Translations under genes and position numbers: made by a program
Shown here: piece by piece, positions 23,801-32,800 of the stretch
How the letters are laid out: every line of letters begins with the position of its first letter
How positions within the stretch are numbered: the first letter of the stretch is position 1
Assembly: GCF_017654505.1 (NCBI RefSeq)
Contig: NC_054541.1
Coordinates: 49,298,634-49,362,633 of the forward strand
Direction: 5' to 3'
DNA length: 64,000 bases
Source: Polyodon spathula
Taxonomy: Eukaryota > Chordata > Actinopteri > Acipenseriformes > Polyodontidae
Notes under the pieces: generated by a model
What the model saw: the letters and a program-made list of their open reading frames with translations, nothing else
Databases searched by the model: none
What the model was told of the DNA's origin: nothing

Positions 23801-26800
23801 GTAAAGCAGCATGATTTGGCTTATACTTGAAGATTCATATCAAGTTATCTTATAGGCAAGTGGTCTGTCTAGAGGGGTTACAACTGAGAATCTAGCCATT
23901 CGTTTCCTATGGGGTGCAAGGTACGGGATAGAATAATGGTGCAAAATAGTAAACTTGCATTATATCTTTGTTTGCATTATATCTTTATACCTTTGTTTTC
24001 TTGACAGATGTTTTTGGTAGCTCTATCGTTTACATACTTTTCCAAAGCATTATCTGGAAGCTACATGAAAAGTTCCATTACCCAGATAGAGAGGAGATTT
24101 GAGATTCCTAGTTCTGTTATTGGGGTTATTGACGGCAGCTTTGAAATGGGTAGGTATGACGTCAAAAGCCCATTTTCTATGCAATTTTTCACTCTATCTT
24201 ATGAGCATGCCTGCTTGGTTTAAGGGACCAGAACTCAGCTTGTGTGTTTATTTTAGGTAATTTGCTGGTGTTACCATTGGTAAGCTACTTTGGAGCAAAG
24301 TTTCACAGACCAAAAATAATTGGTGCTGGATGCATGCTGATGTCTATTGGAACATTACTCATGGCGCTACCTCATTTCCTCATGGGACAGTAAGAGTTTT
24401 CTTTTGTGGATAAAGTTAGGTCCTAGAACTGAAATTAATTGAAGGTATTGCTTCAAAATGTTGATTGACATTATGTCAGATGTTCTTGTTTTTGCACAAA
24501 CAGTCCTTAGCTATTTGAAAGTCTTTATGCAGAGTCTGGTGGTTTTCTTCACAGCTATAAATACGAAACAACAATATCAGCTTCAACTAACTCCAGCACA
24601 GCGAGCTTCCCGTGTTCACAAGACCCAGGCCAGCTTACTGAGCTTGAGGCCCAGCAACAATATTCCAGAATAGCGGGTAAGGCATGCTAATGCACACTGA
24701 GATCAATACAAAACCAGAGAAAGCTGCCTGTCCTGTTGAGTCTTTGTGTAAGGGGCAGTGTTGTGTGATGCACTGCCAATACAGATTCTGACCCCTGTCA
24801 GAGAGATGCCTTATTTGCATAGCGGTTAAGAAGTTAATTTGTGGTTTGCGTGGTCGTTGGTTTGTACCCAGCCTCTGCTGACAATAATTAAAAAAAAAAA
24901 AAAAAAAAACTTGATATCGTGTCGAGTTTGCATCTGCATCTATAACCCCCTCATGGATTGTATTTCATTTTACACACGCATCCTTTCTTTTGTCCAGGTT
25001 GTGAACATGATGGAGGCTCCCTGATGTGGGTTGCTGTGTTGCTGGGGAACGTGCTACGAGGGGTTGGTGAAGCAACCATTACACCGCTGGGAATTTCATT
25101 CATTGATGATTTCGCCAGCCCAGAAAACTCAGCCTTTTACATTGGTAACTCTGCCTTTGACTCGTGATGTGGAAATGACCCATGAAAGGCAAACAGAATG
25201 CTTGGCTAGATAGTCAAAAGTGTAGAGTACAAATCAAATGAGATTGTGATGACATTGTATAATAGTGAGTTAGCGTTAGTGAGAGAGTCCCCAAAGAGAA
25301 ACCAGAGTAATCCCAGGGATTAAAAGACAGAGTTAGTGTATAACAATCTATTTAGAACAAAAAAGGTTCGGGGGGTGGGGGGGGGGGGGGGGGTGGGGGG
25401 GCTGAAGTTGTTAAAACCTTAAAAGGGGCTATTAAAGTTCAAACTAGCCAATACATTAAACTCAGCACAGCTGGAAATGAAGTGGAGATAGACTTGGGAG
25501 ATGGGGTAGAAGACCCTTCTTTACACAGTGTATGGTATGGAGTACAAAGCCTTGTTGTTGATGCTGAATCCCTGAGATCCTTTAAGACTCAACGTTCTTA
25601 GAACTGTCTTAATGAAAACCGAATTGGAGATTGTCTTTTTTCTTCCTCTGTGTGTTTCAGGGTGCCTCCATACCATTGCAGTGATTGGACCTCTTTTTGG
25701 GTTCACGCTGAGTGCGTTTTGTGCAAGGCTGTATGTAGACATCGGGTTTGTTGATCTTGGTAAGTCATTAAAAAAAACACAAACTTAGCACAAAAAACGC
25801 CAGTTTGCAAGGATGGCCAAAAAGTATGGACAGCACTGTACTTAGACAGTTGGTTAATTGTTAAGCTCTGATTTGTGTTTTCTTGTGTATGGGAATGTAC
25901 AGTATGTATTGCATTGCTGTTGTATCATGTTAGCTGTTGTTTTGTGCTCAGCATTTGACCCTTCAGTGTCAAAAATATTAGTTAAAAAAAGAAAATATTG
26001 AGTCTCTTATATTGTGTCACGCTAGTATCCATTTTGTATGTATGTATTTATTAACTTATTTATTTACTTAAGTTATTTTTTGCAGGAAGTATTGCCATAT
26101 CAATGAAGGATTCCCGTTGGGTCGGTGCTTGGTGGCTTGGCTTTATAATCGCTGGAGGAACCAGCTTGCTTTCTGCATTTCCATTCTTTTTTCTGCCCAA
26201 AACTCTGCCCAAAGAAGCAGGTCCGGAAAAAGATTCCAGCACCACAGCAGAACAAAATCTGTTACAAGGAAACCAGCAAACAAACGCAACAGACGAACAG
26301 CCCAAACTCATAGACGTTGCAAAGGGTACATTTTGTATTTGAGTTGCTCCATTGTTTTCTTAATTTTGTACAAATTATATTTGTTGATTTTTGGCTTGTT
26401 GCTATGTTCTTTTAGTTTTATTAATTCTTAAGATAATTTGTTATGGTGATAAAGCATAATCGGAAGATTTGGGATTTGATGCAAAGCTGGACATATCAAC
26501 AGCACCGGTGTAGTGTTATTTTCAGGTACGTGGTAAAAAGTGGTACTCAGTGCACTGCACTTGCTCACTCATGGCTAAACAACTTTTGCTAAGAAAGCAG
26601 GGAAGCACCCATTCAAATCTGGTACGTTACACTGTTTTCAGTCTTACATCTTTTTTATTGCATTTATCATATTTTTCCACATTAAGAAAATAGTATGTGA
26701 ATATTGGTCTTGTGCAATACATTGGGTCTTGTACATTTTTTTTACTTCTGCAACTTTGCGCTGGACTTCTAATTTTGACCGCGTACCACTTTATGACATT

Positions 26801-29800
26801 ATACAGTTCAGATTTGGTATGCACACCACATTCTGACAATGGACTGTGTCACAAAGATGGCTGCAGTGGGTGACATCAGACCAGAAACAGGAACCGACTC
26901 AGAACACAGGTTTTAGAATGGTGAAGGCACTGATGCACAGTTTAATAATTAAACAGACAAAAAATAAAAGGTTTGTAACAAAAAAAGCACACGGCACGTG
27001 AGGCCAAAATAAACAGACAAACAAAACGGACTAACAAACAAGCACAGTGAGTGAAAACAACTGTTATATATATTTTACTTTGTTTACTTTTCTCGTTTTT
27101 AATTCTCTCCTCTCCAATCCCGTTCTCCACTCACCGAACACACAACCCCAGAGTGGGTGAAAACATGCAGCTTTTATGCAGCTGTACCGAGACTCGATTG
27201 CTAATCAATCATTCAATTGGAGTCTCTGTACAACCGCACGTGAATTAATAAAGTGCAATTCCCCGTGCTCACATATTATTACTTTTTACTTGCATGTGAA
27301 GTGCTGTGCAATCCTCGTGCTTAAATACAAATATACATTTTAAACACTTGTGTTACACAGACCCGTTTATATCCCGTGTACCAATGACTATACACCAACA
27401 TTAACACACAACATATAACACAAAATACACACAGGGGCGGGCGCTTTGCCACAACTGCTTTCTAAGACTACACCTGCACTGTAACTGTGCTGTACCTGAC
27501 GTTCCGATGCCTACATGTCGTTTATTAAATACTCCTGCTTCACAAAACAAGACTACAATAAAAAATACTATCACTGTAGTATTTTTTATATTTTAATGAT
27601 AATCTCCTTTTTTCCTGCAGATTTTTTGCCATCCTTGAAGCGTCTGCTCACAAACAAGATCTACATTTTATATCTCACAGCAAACATTATAATGGTCAAT
27701 GGGGTCATCATTTTGATAACGTACACACCAAAATACTTAGAACAACAGTTTGGAGAATCTGCATCCAAAACTAACTTTTTAATAGGTAAGTTAAAAAAAT
27801 ATCTGTTTCCAGTCCTGTAGCTCGAATGGTTGTTTTTCATCCGGTAACACTTTACATTAAGTAAATACACAGTAATTAGAGACCCTTGATGTAAAATGTT
27901 ATCTTTCCTCTCTCAGAACGATGCTGATGAATTGAGAATTTCCACTACAGGATTTTTCAGAAATGAAATACGTTTCCCTCCACAAACATTGCAACAGATC
28001 AATACATATTGATTGACTGGTGGTGTGGCATGTATTTCCTGTTTTGTCCCACTCAAATCAACTTCACTAAATATCTTGTTAGCATTGAGTAGATCATTGG
28101 TCCCTCCTCTAAATCTGTTATTTGTCTTGTCAGTTCCCTTGTAAAAATATGGCATAATAAAAGCAAATCAAATTACAGTGAAGGTGGGGTAAAGAGGTAA
28201 GGGCCAGCATATTCACAAAAACACAGTACAACCAGGGACAATGCACGGGAAAACCACAAGCAAACTTTTAGAGATTGTAGATTTATTTTAGTATTTATTT
28301 TTTTAAATGAAGAACAAATATTCCACCCAATCATTTTGCATCTGTATAAATACATTTCAGTTTTAAAGAGAAGGTTGCCGCACATTTTTATTAGTCTGCT
28401 CCACATTTTCAAGAGCTGGGTCAAATGTTTTTTTCTTTGTTCTTTGTTTTTTCAAGAGCTGGGTCAAACGTTTTTTCTTTGTTCTTTAGGTGTTACCAGC
28501 ATGCCGGCTGTTTCCTTGGGGATTTTCTTCAGTGGTCTTATCATGAAGAAGTTTAAGCTAGATCTCCTGGGAGCAGTCAAGGTGGGACTAGGCACAGCTG
28601 TCCTTGGCAGCCTCTGTATCTTACCTTATTTTGCATTGGCTTGTGAAAACACTGAGATCGCTGGACTCACAGTTTCCTATGCAGGGTGAGAATGCTTTGG
28701 CAGAATTATACAGAAGGACTTTCAATATCTAGAACTGTGCTTTATTTATTCATTATTTGTATGAGCTAGTTGGCTGTAGCTGGAGTAATGTGACCACTCT
28801 TTAAACTGAAATATTTTAATAGAAACAGTGCAAAACATAGGCCAAAGTCAACATGTACAACTAGTTATGGTTGTATTTCAGAACAGGGATTTCAGACTTG
28901 GAGAGCAGAGTGTTGGTGGCCTGTAACTCTGGCTGTGGTTGCCCAGTGAACCAGTGGGAGCCAGTGTGCGGAGAGAATGGGATGACGTACGTTTCCCCTT
29001 GCTTTGCTGGTTGTAACATATCCAGAGGAAGTGGAAAAAACACGGTGAGGCCAACCTACACAATATTCCATTCATGCTCCTGATGTCTTACAAACCATTC
29101 ATTGTTCACGTCCCTCCAGACTTCTCACGCTGTGACCTCACTTCCTGGGTTCATTACCTTGGTAACATCCATTGCTTAGATTCGACAGGTTTGGTTTGAC
29201 AGCTGGAATAGACATTGATTTTTAGCTCTCTTTTGTGTTCCATCGATGAGGCAACATTCAAATTGGGTAGACAAAAATAATTCAGTCAGGATAAATTATT
29301 TATTAAAACATAGACAACACTATTACATTATACATATTTTACACTATATTCTTTGACCTTTGGCCTTGCCTTTTCAAGGTACCCCAGCCCATAAATTAGC
29401 TTACAGATAAGTGAGGAGTCTGGAGGGCAGGATAGCTTCCAAAAAGCAGGAGGAGGCTGGGGAACAGGGGCATAATAGATTGCAGTAAGATATAAATCCT
29501 TTCCTTGCCAATCATTGGACGTACTGTATATCGAGGACGAATGAGATACTAGTTATTCAACTGATGATTTGATCTGGTATTGGAAGTCCCTAAAATATGC
29601 TTGATGTTTATGTGATTTGATCTAAGGTTAAAGTGAGTTCCCTGCCAGAACCACCACTTTGCTTAATGAAATACAAATAAATTAAAAAATTGAGAATTAA
29701 AAAAAAGAAAATGCATGAACACCCTAATCATATGCCTTTACCTTAAATTGCTTTCTCATTTCCCTTTTTCTAGACGTTTCATGCCTGCAGATGTATTGAA

Positions 29801-32800
29801 GCTTTTCCCAAGTCAGGATCTGGGAATTTCTCTGCAGTTCTGGGACAATGCCCACGAGAGGAGAAGTGTTCCAGAATGTTCATATATTACTTGGTGTTCC
29901 TGTCCTTGAGTTTCTTCATTCTTTCTCTGGGAAGCATGCCGATATTCATTGTAAATCTCAGGTAAACCAGCCTGGCTTCCTTCCAGTAAAGTGCACTGTT
30001 ACAAGTGCATTCTTTAAAGTGTAGTTTTTCATACAGTTGAGATATACAGTGAACCACAACCCGTCTCTCCCAGTCTAGGTGAGTCAGTACACAAACCACC
30101 ATGGAAAAGAAAATAGCTTGTCAACTGAGATGCTGGATGTATCCAGGGATTTCTTTAGAACAGATCTGCGCTGCAGGTTGAGCAATGCAATACTGCTCCT
30201 CAGCACAGCTAATATACATACAAGAATACCAGCCTCCACTAATCAATATAAATGCACTGCTATAATACCAACATCAACACTGCCCGGACAGGAACTCATT
30301 AATACATTTGGCTCCTGCATTTGCACTCATTCTCAGTGCTTCCTTTGTTAAGGTGCTCTGATCCGAGTTCAAGAGCTGCTCTTCAGTTCTAGCTGTCTAG
30401 TTCTCTTTCACAATAGACAGGTATAAAGCAGACTCAGTCCGTGTCTGTATAGGAGGAAGATCCAGCACAGCCTTGTGAACAGCTCCCGTGAATCGAGTTT
30501 CCATTTCCAGGGATGGACATAAGACTCCTATTGCATTACACTTTCACTCATTCCAGGTTTTGCTCAGAGCTTGATTAGTCACATTATTATATGCAACAAG
30601 CTCAGGTGTGTCTTATTAAACTCATAGTAAAACCAGGAATGGGTCAAACTGCTATGCAATGGGAGTCTGATTTCCATCCCTGCTTTTCTATTGTTGTCAA
30701 TGACAATTACTTGAGCACACAGAGTGGCAGTCACTTAGGTCAGAGTATTTACTTATTTCTTTTTTAATTCTCTTTTTTTATTATTTTTTTATTTTTATTA
30801 CTGGTGTCTTTCTATTTTTGTCAGGTTTGGGAGCCTCTAAGCTGTTTTTAATGTCATGATGTCCACACCAGTTAAACTGCATCAAAGTGTAATGATTGTT
30901 CTTCCACTCTGTTTTGTACATGGACAGGTGTGTGGATCCAGAGCTGAAATCACTATCGGTGGGAATGTACACTCTGGCACTGAGAGCATTTGGTAAGTTT
31001 AATTTATTTTTATTTTATTTAAGAATGATAATATGATATAAAAATAATGAGTCCTGGTTCAGTACATACATACAGCCCCTAATGAGTCCTGGTTCATACA
31101 GCCCCTAATGAGTCCTGGTTCAGAGCATACATACAGCCCCTAATGAGTCCTGGTTCAGTAGCATACATACAGCCCCTAATGAGTCCTGGTTCAGTGCATA
31201 CATACAGCCCCTAATGAGTCCTGGTTCAGTGCTGGTACATACAGCCCCTAATGAGTCCTGGTTCAGTGCGTACATACAGCCCCTAATGAGTCCTGGTTCA
31301 GAGCATACATACAGCCCCTAATGAGTCCTGGTTCAGTGCATACATACAGCCCCTAATGAGTCCTGGTTCAGAGCATACGTACAGCCCCTAATGAGTCCTG
31401 GTTCAGAGCATACGTACAGCCCCTAATGAGTCCTGGTTCAGTGCATACATACAGCCCCTAATGAGTCCTGGTTCAGTGCATACATACAGCCCCTAATGAG
31501 TCCTGGTTCAGTGCGTACGTACAGCCCCTAATGAGTCCTGGTTCAGTGCATACATACAGCCCCTAATGAGTCCTGGTTCAGAGCATACGTACAGCCCCTA
31601 ATGAGTCCTGGTTCAGTGCATACATACAGCCCCTAATGAGTCCTGGTTCAGAGCATACGTACAGCCCCTAATGAGTCCTGGTTCAGTGCATACATACAGC
31701 CCCTAATGAGTCCTGGTTCAGTGCATACATACAGCCCCTAATGAGTCCTGGTTCAGTGCATACATACAGCCCCTAATGAGTCCTGGTTCAGTGCATACAT
31801 ACAGCCCCTAATGAGTCCTGGTTCAGTGCGTACATACAGCCCCTAATGAGTCCTGGTTCAGAGCATACGTACAGCCCCTAATGAGTCCTGGTTCAGAGCA
31901 TACATACAGCCCCTAATGAGTCCTGGTTCAGAGCATACATACAGCCCCTAATGAGTCCTGGTTCAGAGCATACATACAGCCCCTAATGAGTCCTGGTTCA
32001 GGCATTACAGCCCCTAATGAGTCCTGGTTCACTGGCATGAATAAGAGCCGCTTGCTTCTTCTTCCCGCAGTACAACTGGAAAGACAGAGGGGTATTAAAC
32101 CTGGTAAAAAACATTGTTTCCCCTGGAGCTGTAAGATGTAAAAATTGCAGTCTGCCCCAAAGTATATAATCGGCCATTGAAAAGCTTTGCATCCCCTCTT
32201 CGTCGCAGCTCGACAGTGGCTCAATTCAAAAGAAGGGAAGTCAATTAGATGCAACAAGTTTGGTCACAGTTCATGCGTCTGCACTGTTTTATCAGTATGA
32301 TAGCGATCTCTGCTGCCGGGTTTCCAAAGTGATCTTACTGGCTTCTAGCTTCAAGGGAGAGCGTGTAGCTTTGCAATGCATTGACTGTTTCTTTTCAGGT
32401 GGAATCCCAGCTCCAATTTATTTTGGAGCCCTGATTGACTCAACATGCATGAAATGGGGGACCAAGAAGTGTGGGGGTCATGGAGCATGCAGGGTGTACA
32501 ACAACGTCTCATTCAGGTAACACATGTTAGATCATACAGGGTGTACAACAACGTCTCATTCAGGTAACACATGTTGGATCATGCAGGGTGTATAACAACG
32601 TCTCATTCAGGTAACACATGTTGGATCATGCAGGGTGTATAATAACGTCTCATTCAGGTAACACATGTTGGATCATGCAGGGTGTATAATAACGTCTCAT
32701 TCAGGTAACACATGGTGGAGCATGCAGGGTGTATAACAACGTCTCATTCAGGTAACACATGGTGGATCATGCAGGGTGTATAACAACGTCTCATTCAGGT

